Shown one piece after another: positions 12,149 through 24,100 of a stretch of DNA of 64,000 nucleotides. This stretch comes from Nepenthes gracilis (taxonomy: Eukaryota; Streptophyta; Magnoliopsida; Caryophyllales; Nepenthaceae). Position numbers and translations under genes: made by a program. Position 1 is the first letter of the stretch. Each line of letters starts with the position of its first letter. The stretch is taken from contig BSYO01000026.1 in the NCBI GenBank assembly GCA_033239525.1, positions 4,402,001-4,466,000 on the forward strand, written 5' to 3'. The notes under the pieces were generated by a model. The model was given only the letters and a program-made list of their open reading frames with translations, was not told where the DNA came from and did not search any database.

Positions 12149-12166
12149 TGGCGTTGTCTATGGGAA
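12149..12166 (+). promoter_or_regulatory. Primer binding site of the 11.2-16.0 kb element
   Basis: TGGCGTTGTCTATGGGAA starts two bases after the LTR. It differs at three positions from the sites at 17706 and on the minus strand at 40161-40178. I infer that all three use the same priming tRNA; I did not identify the tRNA. Confidence 0.6.
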
Positions 12167-12169
12167 GTG

Positions 12170-12300
12170 ACTAAAAGGCCAACTTTACCACCAAAAAATA
12201 CAAAAATAAAACTGATTAATACCAAGACTCATACGAGCGCTCTTAACAAGGAGACCACCACGCCTAGCCATATCGCAAATAGCCATGAATGAGACCGACA
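12170..12300 (+). pseudogene. Gag N-terminus stub in the 11.2-16.0 kb element
   Basis: One frame reads NTKTHTSALNKETTTPSHIA and then a stop. This sits at the same distance from the primer site as the intact Gag start of the 16.7-29.4 kb element (MVNTRAQASAPAVETT). The resemblance is weak but positional, and it suggests that this non-coding element was derived from a coding Tat relative. Confidence 0.4.
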
Positions 12301-13009
12301 GACGCTCATCATGAAAGAGATCAATACTCGAATGTATAATACATTCATTCCAAGCTCTTTCCGCGCGACGTTGTCATCGATAATTGGAGGCTCCTTCTTC
12401 AAGCGAACATGCTGCGACTTTAAAAAGAAGAAATGAAAAAAGTGCCCGGCCTAGAAAACATATTGGCTTAATATCCAAATCTAAGTCGGCTCTAATAATC
12501 GAATTTCATTCGATATAAAAGGCTTACTAGATCTTAGATTGAAGGACATGAAAGTCTAGAGGGGCAACACCCTCGCCACTCCCAAGATGGCGGGTAATCT
12601 CTTTGATTACAAAGAGGTTTATACAGTATCAAAGGACAATCTACTATTCGGACCTCTACTTGCGAGCTATCTCACTGGAGTAATAAACCTGACGTGAGGA
12701 CACAGTATGGCCAATCAGGAGATATCATGCTGGGAGCTTCCCCTCCAACATCGGTATCTAACACCTGAAAAGAAAAATCAGAAGAAGATGCTACTCTACT
12801 TAGAAAAATCAATAGTCAAATCGGCTATAGAAGATAAGATCTCAGTTCGATCAATGGACTGACCAGATGGTAATACCATAAGATGCCCTATGCCAAAGAA
12901 AAGCTCGGTGAAGCATTAAAAAAAGAGAGGAAAAAGTAAAAAATAGTCGGACGACGTAGCAGCAAAGAAGAAAAGAAGAAAAAAGATAGGGGAGAGAAGA
13001 GAAAAAGGC

Positions 13010-13650
13010 CGGACAAAGCTTCATACCGGCATTTCCTCTCTCAAAATGTCGGCCGCAAATCCATACCCGCTGTAAATCTATTCCGACATTTCTTCTCTTA
13101 AAATGCCTGGTCATAGTTCCAAACCGGTACTTTTTCTCTCTACTCTGCCCAGTCCCAGATCCATACTAGCAATCCATACCAACATTTCTTCTCTCAAAAT
13201 GCCGATTGCAAATCCACACCGACAATCCATATCGGCATTTTCTCTCTCAAAATGCTGGCTACAAGTCCATTCCAGTTCTTCATCTCATAAGCAACGAAAC
13301 GCGAATCCATTCCGATTCTCCCTCTCACAAGTACAGGTATTTCCTATTTGTCCAACCGGCGTCCACAAGGTCATTCCAGCATTTCCCAGCACCCATAATG
13401 CCACTCCAGCAGCAACTCAAATGGGTGTTGACAGCCACTCTAGAAGCAGCCCAAATCCACCCCAGAAATTTGGCCACTTTGAAAGTTTGTCCACTCCAAT
13501 GTGGCCACTCCGGAATTATAATTTACTCTGGAAGCTTATCTACTCCGAAAGTTTAGCCACTCTGAAAGTTTGTTCACTCCGAAATTATAATCCACTCCGA
13601 AAGTTTGGTCACTCTATAAGTTTGTCTACTTCAAAATTGAAATCCATTTT
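13010..13650. repeat. Degenerate short-period repeats inside the 11.2-16.0 kb element
   Basis: From about 13010 to 13260, a unit containing TCTCTCAAAATGC and AATCCATACC-like words recurs roughly every 60 bp. From about 13470 to 13640, a unit of about 22 bp with CCACTCCGAAAGTTTG-like words recurs. The open frame across 13103-13660 is a by-product of these repeats and shows no known domain. Confidence 0.55.
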
Positions 13651-15013
13651 AGAAATTTGATCGCTCCCACTCAATTTAATTCCTGATTGATTGGCCACAT
13701 TCTACCCAAGAAGAACGACTACAGACTGATGCCGCTACAGAGTATTAGCCCATATTTGCTACTTCGCAATTCGAAGTAGTTGGTTATAATCCGCCCCGAT
13801 GTCATTCCGTTTGGTTGATGAAGGCCCCCTTCTCTAGAAGGAACTTCATGCAATATCACGAAAGTTAGGGGCTGCAGACTCGAGATCGCCAACGTGAGTG
13901 ACCAATTGCCACTACTGATGGGACCATTCTTGGCCTTGGTAATTCTCCAAAGCAAGACTTATCAGTTATTACTAACTCCAAGGTAGAAGACCAGTCTCAC
14001 TACAACGCCTCTTATGGGCCCATTGCATAGCTGCAAACCCTTGCAGAAGTTGTCACGATCCACACACTGAGGGCCTATAATATGCTTGGCTTGCTACCCA
14101 GTAGACATCATCCAACTAAGCCCCATATTAGTTCGGGTTACCTGAGGCCGTATCAGCCCACAATAGGACCTAAACCGGTAGCCTGTAGGTGTCAACCCGA
14201 CAGCAATGTGCTACCAAACCAGCGCATGGTGAAGTACTCTATCCTGGGTCATAGGCCAAGGCGTCAGCCAAAGAGCCTTAACAACCCTCTAAAGCAGTGC
14301 ATGCAAGTTGTGCACTCGAGGCGGTTAACTAGTTCGGTCAACTGGTCCTAAGGATATCATAAACGCCAACGACGATTCCATATCAAATCTAAGTAGGTCT
14401 TGCATGCATCATACTGATTGCCTGAACCATACTTTAATTACTAGTATAGTCATTTTACCTGCTCTTGTGAGTGCCTGCGTACCATCTCATCACGACAAAC
14501 GACCTAGATTGCCCGTAAATCACGTGATTTTTCATTCACCTATTTTAAAATCTCGATCCCGTATCGAGTAGCCCTTATGAGGTTAGATTTGAACCTCGGT
14601 CTCATCACCGAGAAGCTCACATGTGGTCGAATTCAAAACTTTAGAGGGCTTTTCAGTATACATGTGACAACTCCCTCCTAAAGGGACGTGCACCATTAGT
14701 CAATAATAGTCAACGGTAGGACCACACACATGAAAGCCACGACATCCTTTGATTGGATCGAGTGCCGATGGGTACATGCGGACTAGTAAAAGTCCAGCAA
14801 CAAAGCTTTAAGGCTTAGCCAACAACCACCCTTTTGTCGACATTGCGACCTCCTCCTGGCAGGCGAGCGCGAACAATCAAATGTACGTGTAAAAACTAGG
14901 CAACAGTAACTGTAAGGTTTAAACAGCAATAGCGTCTTATCCAAACCTACAGATAGAATCCCATCAAAAGCATGTCGAGGGTTAAAAATTTTGAACCACC
15001 CGATATGGAGAGC
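13651..15013 (+). other. Remaining interior of the 11.2-16.0 kb element, no coding seen
   Basis: No protein family is recognisable on either strand. The last bases before the 3' LTR (GATATGGAGAGC at about 15002-15013) are purine-rich and may serve as the polypurine tract. Confidence 0.5.
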
Positions 15014-16010
15014 TAATGATGGGTTCGGTAAACATAACCCAAGAGAAAGGTTCACAAATAAAATAAAGGTCAAATAAAATTCAAGAAGCCCAGGAAACGT
15101 CCAAGTAGGCACCAGTCAACAGCCCTTACTAATTCGGCCCAAGGACGGCCTAACGGCTCAACAATTTTGGCCTAGAAAGCGAGCTCATGTGTTATACAAC
15201 TTACCATAACCAACTGAACAAATTTTTACAAAATAATTGACATACGCAACCACCAACTTTTCGCACATAGAAGCAACCTACCATAACCGACCGGTCAGAA
15301 CAATATAACCGTTTAGTCTTATCCTATTTGTGGACGGTTGTCACTGAATAGGAATAATCCAACTGCCCTTTACCTCTATTAGTATCCCTTCATTCCCACT
15401 AAAAAAGGGGATCGGGAGAAGAGGCCAAAGAGGAGAATCCAAAAAAGAGTGGGGAGAGAAACTTTGACCACCAATTCTTCCAGGAAAGCTTCCACCTAAT
15501 TCCTCCATGAGTCCATCAAAGAAAGGCTCTCCCTCCAGAAGATCTTCCATTTAAGTGATCGGACATCCCTCTAGAGTACCCCAATAATCCTTAAATAGCT
15601 ATATAATTTATAATAGCGCATCTAAGATGCCCCTCTATGAACGCACCTCTAAGCCGTCCTTCTACCAAGTGCACCTCTAAGCCGTCCTTTCGTCGAACGC
15701 ATCTCTGAGCCATCCTTCTACTAAGCGTACCTCTAAACCGTCCATTAATTAGGCGCATCCAAATGGTCGATCTACCGATACATGCATCCTCATTGCATCT
15801 TTCTATACTCTTAGAAAGATTTCTAATTTGAGTATCGGAGAATATACGATGGGAGCAATTTTCACCATTCACTGATTTCTCATTTTTAGTTGTATTGCAC
15901 AGGGTCTAAGTTCAAAAAGATGGGGATTAGATCGGCTCCGGTTTGATCCAACGTAAAAGATCGAGCAGCTCTATCACCTGTATGACAACTTGAATTCGTG
16001 GGACGCAACA
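15014..16010 (+). repeat. 3' LTR of the 11.2-16.0 kb element
   Basis: The partner of the LTR at 11161-12147, with many substitutions and small indels between them. It ends GGGACGCAACA and is followed directly by the ATTAT that also precedes the 5' LTR. Confidence 0.8.
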
Positions 16011-16015
16011 ATTAT

Positions 16016-16742
16016 AAAGAAAATCACGAAATATTTGTGCATTTAACCTTAATACTATTTTCACAAGCTTTTGATAAGGACTTTATTTTACGATATGATC
16101 TAAATTTGTACTTTTCTAAGATGATAAAAAAATTTTATATATTTATGATAAAGTTTCCTATTTAACAAATGAGAACTATTATAAGTAAATTAACGATTTA
16201 TATTTAAATATATCATAATATATTATGTATACTTGAAAACCACGCCTATTATTTATAAATAAAAAAAGTGATATTTAACCTTAATTATAGGTAATATGGA
16301 CAGCTAGCTTATAGGTCTTAAATAATAGGATGTTTGCCTGAAGTTATCAACAATATGAGTGACTCAAACATCAAAGTTATCATTTTGATTAGTCGGTATA
16401 TGAGTCATTAGTCCATGATTCTTATACTTTTATATGATTTGGATTCATATATTTTGACATACTTAGTATTTTTATATTTCAAGATATGTTGGCATTCTGA
16501 ATTGTTTATAAAATTTTTATATAATTTTTTGGACTTTATATTTTACAGGCATATTATATGTTTGATATTCTAATATTTTTGTACAATAAGCTTGTTTTGA
16601 AATATTGTATATTCTAGACTATTTATATGAAATTATAATGTGGAATATATTTGACTACAATATTGGTTTTCACATGTAATTTCTATAGTTTTTTATCATT
16701 CCATCTTATTTATTAACATATATTTGTATATTAACATGGATA
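16016..16742. repeat. AT-rich old repeat between two LTR elements
   Basis: No gene is seen. Its wording resembles parts of 41.0-42.5 kb (for example GATATTTAACCTTAATTATAG here and a GCATTTGACCTTATTCATAG-like word there). It continues on the far side of the 16.7-29.4 kb element at 29448. I read it as an older repeat into which that element inserted. Confidence 0.4.
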
Positions 16743-16747
16743 AATAC

Positions 16748-17704
16748 TGTTGGGTCCCATGTTCGGCCCATGAGACAGTCCAGGCCCATAAAGCAAACAG
16801 CGGCCCATGAGAAAATAAGGAGCCGAGAAAGCGTCCACCAAATCCAACGGGAATAGGCGCGAAGTCACGCAATGAAACCAAGAAACTCCGGGGCAAGATT
16901 AAATGCGTCGGTCACGGGAACAGGCGTGAAGGCGGAAAGGCTAGCCAATAGAGGCATGGCTGGCACCACGCCAACGCCATCACCGTCCGCAGACGGCCAA
17001 CCACTCCTCTCTCAAGGAAAATCGGCGTGATTGGGGCGCAAGAATAAGGTTCGCACGGCAAGAACGGACAGCCGGCGTGATCGGGCGGTCCGTGATAACG
17101 GCGGCGGCGCACGGCCCGCAGTAACGGGCGTCTTAGCGACCAAGAGTCCAAACGGGAGGAGGCATATAAGCGCCCTCACCCTCCAGAGAAAGGGATTCTG
17201 GCTCTGAATTCGGATTCCAACTCTGAGAACGGTTTTCTGGTTCTGCGATCTTGCGACTAAGGGTAACCTTGGATCTCAAGCTCTAATCCAGCTTCCATAA
17301 GGCTCCAATCCTCTGAGCGGATTGGACCAAATCGTTCTCCTTCTTCCCATCCCGTCAAGCGGGAAAGTTAGCCACTCATCGCAGTGCATCAAGGAAGCCA
17401 GGCCTTCCATCACCTGCTCACTGCATTTCTACTCATCACCACATAAGTTCTTCTTACGCATCACAGCATTTTTACGCGCACCACCTTAGCGTGCGCATTT
17501 CCGTCAATCGGGAATTTCACTTGAGCGTCTGAGTGGCCTTGGTGGGAGAAATCCGCTGCACCCTTCACCTCTTATTTGTTGTTCAGGTTGTGCGGTGTCC
17601 AGTTCCGAGAGACGGAGACCGGATCCTTCTTCCAGAGCCCCCGCGCGCTTAGGAATCCGAAGGCTCCCTAATCCGTACGACAACCTTGGGCCCGGGACGC
17701 AACA
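16748..17704 (+). repeat. 5' LTR of the 16.7-29.4 kb Tat element
   Basis: 957 bp, TGTTGGGTCCC...CGCAACA. A TATA-like GCATATAAGCG lies at about 17162-17172, a plausible core promoter for the element. It aligns with the LTR at 28488 throughout, but with many short indels. Confidence 0.93.
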
Positions 17705-17705
17705 T

Positions 17706-17723
17706 TGGCGCCGTCTGTGGGAA
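17706..17723 (+). promoter_or_regulatory. Primer binding site of the 16.7-29.4 kb Tat element
   Basis: TGGCGCCGTCTGTGGGAA begins two bases after the 5' LTR, the position where the priming tRNA 3' end pairs. The same motif, one base different, is used by the minus-strand element at 40161-40178. Confidence 0.8.
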
Positions 17724-17779
17724 TCTGACAGAAAGCCAAGTGTCACTTTCCTACCCAACAAGTAGCTGAACAACCAAGC

Positions 17780-19394
17780 ATGGTAAACACCAGAGCGCAG
17801 GCCAGTGCTCCTGCGGTGGAGACCACCGTCCAGGATGGAGTTCCCCCCACGGGGAACCAAGCGAACAACCAACCGGAGCCGGGCACCCGCCACCTAGCCG
17901 CGGAGTTAGACGCCCTGAAGGAGATCCTCCTCGCCGTATGCGCGAACACCGGGACCCCCGTGCCAGGGGCTGCCCCCCTAGCGGCCCAGGCCTCTACTTC
18001 CAAGAAAGAAAGGCGTCGAGAGGCCACTCGCAGGAGGCGAGCCAATCGACTCGACCACGCAGCGGCCCCACCGCACCCTGCAAAACGGCCGAGAATGAGG
18101 CGGAAAGCCGCTCGCGATGACGACATGGGAGGACAGCCTGAAGGACGCTCCTCCGCAACTCGCGCGGCAACCGGGAGGCCACCGGCCGCGGGCTCCAATG
18201 GGGAGCGCGCCTCCCATGCAGAGCCGCCACCCCGACAAGCACTGCATTTAACCCCGTGGGAACACGGGCTTCGCGCGCCGTCCTCAACGCGCGAAGGGGC
18301 TCTACTGATCCTTCGATGGAGGAGAAAGTCAAGGTGTTGTGGGACACCGCATAAGGAGCCCGCCCTCCTCCGCCAATCTCCGCAGTCCCCCTTCGCCATG
18401 GACTCGCTGACACAGCCGCTACCGAGCAAGTTCGTAATGCCGGTCATGAGGGGTACGACGGAAGCAAGGATCCCATGGACCATCTCAATCGCTTCCGCAC
18501 CCACCTCACTCTACAAGGGGCAAGCGAGGCCCGATGTGTCGGGAGCTTCCCGTCACCCTTAGGGGCGACGCGCTACTCGGGGTTCCATGGCCTCCCCGAA
18601 CTCCATATGCTCTGCTCGACGAGCTCGCCGACAGCTTCCTCGAAGTCGGGCCGCCTCCAAGAAAGGGAGGAGAGGCAACCATGGCACCTAGTCCGCTCCG
18701 CCAGAGGACGGATGAAAGCCTCAAGCGATTCCCTGGACCGTTTCATCGAGGCGCGACGGATCCCCGCACCTCTCCAACGAATCGAAGCTCGGTGCCTTCC
18801 GCCACTTTGGCGGCGGGACTTCTTCAAGCACTGTCGCACTGCCGCCCGCAGACTTTCAGGGGGCGAGACCATTGCCCGGCGTATATCACGGCCGAAGAGG
18901 CCAACGAAGCAAAACGCCCGAAGCGGGCGGATCGGCCCGGGAGACCTCCGCAGCCCTCGGTGGAAGAAAGAGGGACGGGCGATGCCGGGCCCTTCATGGA
19001 GCTGAAAGCAAGAAATGCCGGCCGCGGGCCTAAGAAGGATTACAGCAGGCCTCTCTCGACCCCGGGCCGAATGATAGCCGCACAAACATCCCGATGCGAG
19101 ATCCAGGATGAAAGATTCTTCAAGTGGCCGAAGACACCCAAGGGTCCGGCGGCGGCGACTGCACAGTACCGCCGCACCACCGCCGTCTGGGGGCACTGAT
19201 CGAGAACCGCCGCACCTGCAGCAGGAGATTGAAGATCCGATCCGGCGAGGACACTTGAAAGAGATTCGTGAAAGGCTCGGGGCAAGAACTCGCCCCCTCC
19301 GACGGGAGAACCAGGCCGAGCCACCAAGAGCCCGCACGACGGGCGGCGTAGTCCACATGATCTCTTCCGCCGACGCCGCCAAACGCTGAGGCAC
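17780..19394 (+). pseudogene. Tat-type Gag polyprotein region, frameshifted
   Basis: The first frame starts MVNTRAQASAPAVETT and runs to 18562, with an Arg-rich segment (KKERRREATRRRRANR). The capsid-like Retrotrans_gag core is then read in changing frames: GSKDPMDHLNRFRTHLTLQG near 18460-18520, SLDRFIEARR near 18730, then ARRISRPKRPTKQNARSG near 18870-18930. The C-terminal part reads EIEDPIRRGHLKEI near 19229-19270 and GGVVHMISSADAAKR just before the stop at 19387-19389. That is the usual end of Tat Gag before protease. The Gag of the 30.7-40.7 kb element starts almost identically (MVSTRAQASA). Several one- or two-base indels break it, and I see no intact zinc knuckle. Confidence 0.85.
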
Positions 19395-19473
19395 GGATCA
19401 CGGAAATAGCTTCCAGTAGCAAGCGGGGCGAAGTTAGGGTTAGAATGATGTCATTAGCTTTAGCAAATAAGAC

Positions 19474-19880
19474 ATGGCACATGTAACTTCCCCCCATACC
19501 GCCCCCTTGTTGTATCGCCCTTTTCGCCGGGTGGAGATGACTACCACCAAACGGGTCTTCATCGATAATGGAAGCTCACAAAATTTGTTGTATCTTACCG
19601 CGCTCACCAAATCGGGACTAAAACGTAGCCAAATGAAGGCAGCAAACGGACCATTATACGGCTTGGACAACGAGCCTGCTCCAAGGTAAGGGGTTATACG
19701 ACCTGGAAGTCACGATGGGGACTCACCCGCTCTATGACGACGCGCGAGTTGGCGTTCCTCGCCGCCGACCTTCGCCCCTGTCTACAATGCCATACTCGGG
19801 CAGACCATTCCTAACGGCCTTGCCGCCACGCGTCCATCCCACACCCGGAAGGTGAAATTTCCCACCCCTTGGGGAGTGGG
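19474..19880 (+). pseudogene. Tat-type aspartic protease domain, frameshifted
   Basis: The frame from 19474 reads HVTSPHTAPLL and later VFIDNGSSQNLLYLTAL, which is the retropepsin active-site region. The D-x-G-S-S form is typical of Tat elements. It continues LKRSQMKAANGPLYGLDN and then shifts frame near 19680, where the mobile-element relative at 38.1-38.6 kb continues in frame. The domain would process Gag-Pol. Confidence 0.85.
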
Positions 19881-19949
19881 AGAAGTTCTCGGAGATCAAG
19901 AAATGGGGCGGACGTGCTACTTGTCCCAAATCAGTCCTATGACACCATG

Positions 19950-21132
19950 CGGACCGAGTGAAGACCTGGACCTCCGCGACGAGACGTCGCTCCAACAGGC
20001 CCAATCAGGGGAGGAAACTGAGGCGATTCCGCTCGATCCCCCCGATCCAGGACGATGCGTCAAAGATAGGGAAATCCCTTCAACCCGGAGATCGCGACAG
20101 ACTAATTACCTTCCTACGGACCAACTCCGATGTGTTTGCATGGGGCTCACGACGACATGCTGGGATATCGGCCAAGTCATAGTCCACAAGCCGGGCCTTG
20201 GACACAGCCGAAACCCGTCCGGCAGGCGGAGAACCACTCCGTCGAGAAGTTGGTCGCCATCGTGGAAGAAGTGAAGAGGCTTCGACGCGGGATTTATCGA
20301 GAGAAGTCCAGCACCCGGAGTGGCTGTCCAACGTCGTACGGGTAAAAAGAGCAATGCAAGTGGCGGATGTGTGTCGACTTCACCGACGTGAATAAGGCTC
20401 GCCCCAAAGATAGCTTTCCGCTCCCAAGGATTGACCAACTCGTGGACTCCACGTCCGGCACGAACTGCTGAGCTTCATGGACGTGTACGGGATACAACCG
20501 GATCCGGATGGACCCAGAGGACGAGGAGCACACCTCGTTCATGACAGACTCAAGGGACGATTGCACAAAATGATGCCCTTTGGTCTCAAGAATGCGGGCG
20601 CAACGCGGCGCCTCGTAAATAAGATGTTCGCGGCTCAAATCGGGCGGAATGTGGAGGTGTACGTCGACGATATGCTCGTAAAAGCAAGGTCGCAAGCCGT
20701 CACGTCGACGACCGGACGAGACCTTCCAGATCCTCCGACAAACATGGGATGAAGCTTAACCCCGCCAAATGCGCGTCTCGGGTAACCTCTGGAAAATTCT
20801 TAGGCTTCATTGTATCCCAGCGCGGAATAGAAGCCAATCCGGAGAAGATCAAGGCAATACTCGATTTGAACCCTCCGCGCACAGTAAAAGAAGTCCAGAA
20901 GCTGACAGGGCGGATAGCCGCCCTCTCACGGTTCTTGGCCAAGTCAGCTGAGAAATACTTGCCTTTCTTCAAGGCGCTAAGGGGCACCAAGTCACACGGG
21001 TTCAAATGGAGTGAAGAATGCGACGAAGCATTCAGGGAACTGAAGACTTATCTTTCCAGCGCGCCGCTCCTGAGCTCACCGCGCGAAGGAGAAGATCTCT
21101 ACCTCTACCCGGGCGACGCCTTCCGCCCTTAG
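19950..21132 (+). pseudogene. Tat-type reverse transcriptase domain, frameshifted
   Basis: The N-terminal linker (DRDRLITFLRTNSDVFAWGS) comes first. The finger and palm motifs follow as MMPFGLKNAGA and the catalytic NVEVYVDDMLVKARSQ near 20650-20700, so both palm aspartates are present. The thumb and connection region reads KFLGFIVSQRGIEANPEKIK and LTGRIAALSRFLAKSAEKY from about 20797 to 20955. The frame changes several times, through deletions of a few bases in otherwise well-conserved text. The opposite-strand element at 36.6-37.9 kb carries the same domain. Confidence 0.9.
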
Positions 21133-21139
21133 CTCCGTG

Positions 21140-21900
21140 TTAGTGGCGAAACATGAAGGCAAGCGGCCCAGTGGTGTACTACGTGAGCCGGTGCCGACGG
21201 ACGTAGAAACCCGTTATCCGCACGCCGAAAGATGGCGCCGCACTGCCTATGCAGCGCGGAAGCCGTGACCTACTTCGGTCACATCGGATCGTCGTGCTAC
21301 TGCACCACCCCGTTGAGGACGATTTTGCAGGCCGAGACGTCCGGCCACTGGTCAAGTGGGTCAGTGGGCCGAGCCGGGGAATTCGACTGAGTTCCGGGCC
21401 GCGACCGGCCGTGAAAGGGCTGTGCCCCGCGGACTTCATTATTCGGGCGCAACGCGGAGAGCAAGCAGAGGACAACAACGCGAGAAGAAGACGGACGGAG
21501 ATCTCGCCGTATGGACTCTCAACGTGGACTGATCGTCAACCAGTGCAGCAAATGGAGCCGGTGTTGTGCTAAGGACGCCCAAGGCATGGAGATCACATAC
21601 TGCCGTTACGGGGCCTTCCTACCACGAACAACGCTTAGAATATGAAGCCCTCTCGCGGCCCGCGACCGGGCGAGGGAGTGTTCCGCGCGGTCGGGTCGTG
21701 CGTAGTGATTCCGAGCTCGTGGTCAACCAGTGAAAGGGAACTCAAGCCGCGAACCCGCAACTAGTGAGGTATCCGCGAGAGTAAGAACCCCGATCCCCGA
21801 GTTCGGCCACCCGAGATCGAGCATATCCCGAGATCGATAACTAACGTCGACCGGCCGCCCGGACGCGGCGCATGTAATCATGGAGCAAGACGCAAGGGAG
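21140..21900 (+). pseudogene. RNase H domain of the Tat element, badly broken
   Basis: Legible pieces are GAGVVLRTP near 21555, EYEAL near 21638, and VRSDSELVVNQ near 21698-21730. They correspond to the G-A-G-x-V-L, N-E-A-E-Y-E-A-L and D-S-x-L-V motifs of Tat RNase H. The catalytic block around the second motif is partly deleted. This is the most damaged part of pol. Confidence 0.7.
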
Positions 21901-21950
21901 CCCAGGAAGTCCTAAACGCACCAAAGATCGACGCCGAGGACAAAGAAGTA

Positions 21951-23175
21951 ATGCAGATCGACACGGGAGATAATTGGATGACGCCGTACATACGGTTCTT
22001 GTTGGAGGGAACCCTACCAGAAGACGCCAGCGATGCCAAGCGGGTCAAGAAAACGGCGGGATGGTACACGATTCTGAACGGAAGGCTGTACAGACGGGGA
22101 TACTCAGCTCCCCTCCTGAAATGTCTTACCACAGAGGAGGCCGACTACGCGTTGGCAGAAGTACACTTGGGGCTGTGCGGATCACACATTGGCGGGAAGA
22201 ACTTGGCATTCAATGTCATGCGGCAGGGCTTCTACTGGCCCACCATGAAGAAGGACTTTAGAGTTCGGGTCGTAAGTGTGAAAGTGAAAGTGTGTCCACG
22301 GCAACATGACACACCAGCCTGACACCGAGCTGCACTATCTCCATCCCCATGGCCGTTCGCGCAATGGGGCTCGACATACTTGGTCCACTCCCAATGGCAA
22401 AATGGACAGAAAATTTCGATCGTCGGTGATCGACTATTTTACGAAAATGGGTGGAAGTCGCCCTCTCGCTAAGATCATCGAGCACAATGCGACGGAGTTC
22501 CTCCGCCAAGGCATTGCTTTGCCGCTTGGGATCCCCGAGGTTGTGGTGATCGATAACGGGACCCGCCTTCACCGGGAAACGCTTTACAAAGTACTCGCCG
22601 CGACCTCCGCATCGCCGGGGTGCACACATCGTGGCGCACCCGCAGCCCAACGGGCAGGTTGAAGTTACCAACCGCACGTTGTCGCATGGGATAAAGACCC
22701 GACCGAAGACGCAGGGGCCCCGGTTGAGGAGCTACCATCGTGCTATGGTCATACGGGACAACTACGAGAGAATCAACAAGGGAGACGCCTTTCAACCTTT
22801 GCTTCGGGGTTGAGGCGGGGTCCCCGTAGAGGTGGGAATGCTGTCTCGCGGTCGAACACTGACCCGGCTACCAACGCGCGTAAGCTTCGGGGAGAGTCCG
22901 GACTTGCTCGAAGTTCGGGATGCCGCGGCGCCCGAACCGCCCGCCTACCGGCTAGCCGAAGTCGCGCAGTACTACAACAAGCGGGTGAAAGCACGCCCGC
23001 TAGAAGTTGGAGATCCGGTCCTCCGGAGCGTAGAGGCACGGGAAAGACCGCGAACAGAACAAACTCTCCCCGGGATGGGAGGCGTTCTTCGCCTCCGCAA
23101 TCCTCCGGATGGAGCGCACAAGCCTACGCGCCTTAACGGCAACTTGTCCCACGGACATGGAATGCCGCCAACTTA
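21951..23175 (+). pseudogene. Integrase domain of the Tat element, frameshifted
   Basis: It starts MQIDTGDNWMTPYIRFLLEG. The zinc-binding histidines are in VHLGLCGSHIGGKNLAFNVM, followed by QGFYWPTMKKDF, but the paired cysteines downstream are disrupted. Core-domain pieces include VVVIDNGTRLHRE near 22540 and AHPQPNGQVEVTNRTLSHGI near 22631-22690. The C-terminal domain reads YYNKRVKARPLEVGDPVLRS near 22970-23035. No chromodomain follows. Confidence 0.87.
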
Positions 23176-24100
23176 AGGAAATATTATCAATGACGCAACG
23201 GCGATCCAGGTAAGTCGCACGCGCATACATCATGATGAGTGCTTGAGCATGTTTCCTGTCTTTTGGTTAAAAATTATCACTCTTATTGTCATATTGCATA
23301 TTCATTCGTGTGAGTCGATGGCATGCATTGCATAATCAAATCAAACGACCTAGATGCCCCCTAAGTCGGGAGGACAAGCGTCCGTCCGTAAAGCGCTCCT
23401 GGCTTTCAAGCCAGGCGGTCCAGAAAGAGCACGTCACGGACTCCGTCCTCACGCTAGATGGCCTGGGACGGCTCTACCCACCAAGGCTTGCCAAAGGCCC
23501 CGGCTGCCACCCGCAGACTCGGCCCGTGCTAGTCACTGGAGGCATCCACAGTGGTCGAGACACCTTGATCTGTGCGATCCATTCCAAAGGCTACGCGCCA
23601 CGACCCGTGCGGTGAGACCCATAGGCCTGGGGCTCTTGGGGTCCCCACTACGGCCAACAAAACCTTAGGCGTGCGACGACCTTCTTGCACGTAAGAGAGC
23701 ACCTACAGCCTACAATGGTCGTGGGCTAGACCTCAACTTGGTGTTCATAACGCTTTGAAAGGTGAGCGACACACCTCCCGCAATTATACGCGACCGAGGC
23801 CTAGACCCAGGGAGTCCTAACGCCGCTCGACCGCGCGCTAGCCTCGCAGAGGCTCCGTGGGCTTGGCGACGACATCCGCTTTACCGGATCGAGCTCCCCA
23901 AACGCGTGAGCTGTGACGATATCCTCTTACGAAGGACGAGCACCACGCAAGAAGGCGCCTGTATAGGGCCTTAATCAAAACGGCTCCAAAGGGCCCAATA
24001 CTCAAACGCGAAGCATGATCCAACAAGTAAAGAGAAGCAAAAGGCGAACAACGCTATATGATAAGGGAAGCATGGACGCGAAGCGCAAGCAAAAGCTTCT
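23176..24100 (+). other. Post-integrase spacer of the Tat element
   Basis: GC-rich sequence with no recognised protein family. A perfect inverted repeat, CCTGGCTT TC AAGCCAGG, lies at 23398-23415. The corresponding position in the 30.7-40.7 kb element is occupied by a 43-bp tandem array that is absent here. Confidence 0.4.

Larger units (their letters stand above)
11161..16010 (+). mobile_element. Non-autonomous LTR element of Tat-like Gypsy origin (LARD type)
   Basis: Two similar direct repeats, 11161-12147 and 15014-16010, flank a 2.9-kb interior with no pol coding sequence. Both repeats begin TAATGA and end with A-C-A (CGTAACA and CGCAACA). The 5-bp ATTAT occurs on both outer sides (11156-11160 and 16011-16015), a likely target duplication. 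After the 5' LTR comes a primer-site motif, TGGCGTTGTCTATGGGAA, close to that of the two Tat elements to the right. A stub resembling the Gag N-terminus follows. The two LTRs have diverged visibly, so the insertion is not recent. Its proteins must have been supplied by a relative. Confidence 0.8.

Noticed and set aside
13103..13660. A 185-codon open frame on the plus strand
   Set aside because: It crosses short-period repeats rich in Ser, Pro and Leu codons and matches no family; it is a by-product of the repeats.
17504..19497. Long minus-strand frames across the Tat gag region
   Set aside because: High GC content lowers stop frequency on the opposite strand; the true Gag text is on the plus strand.
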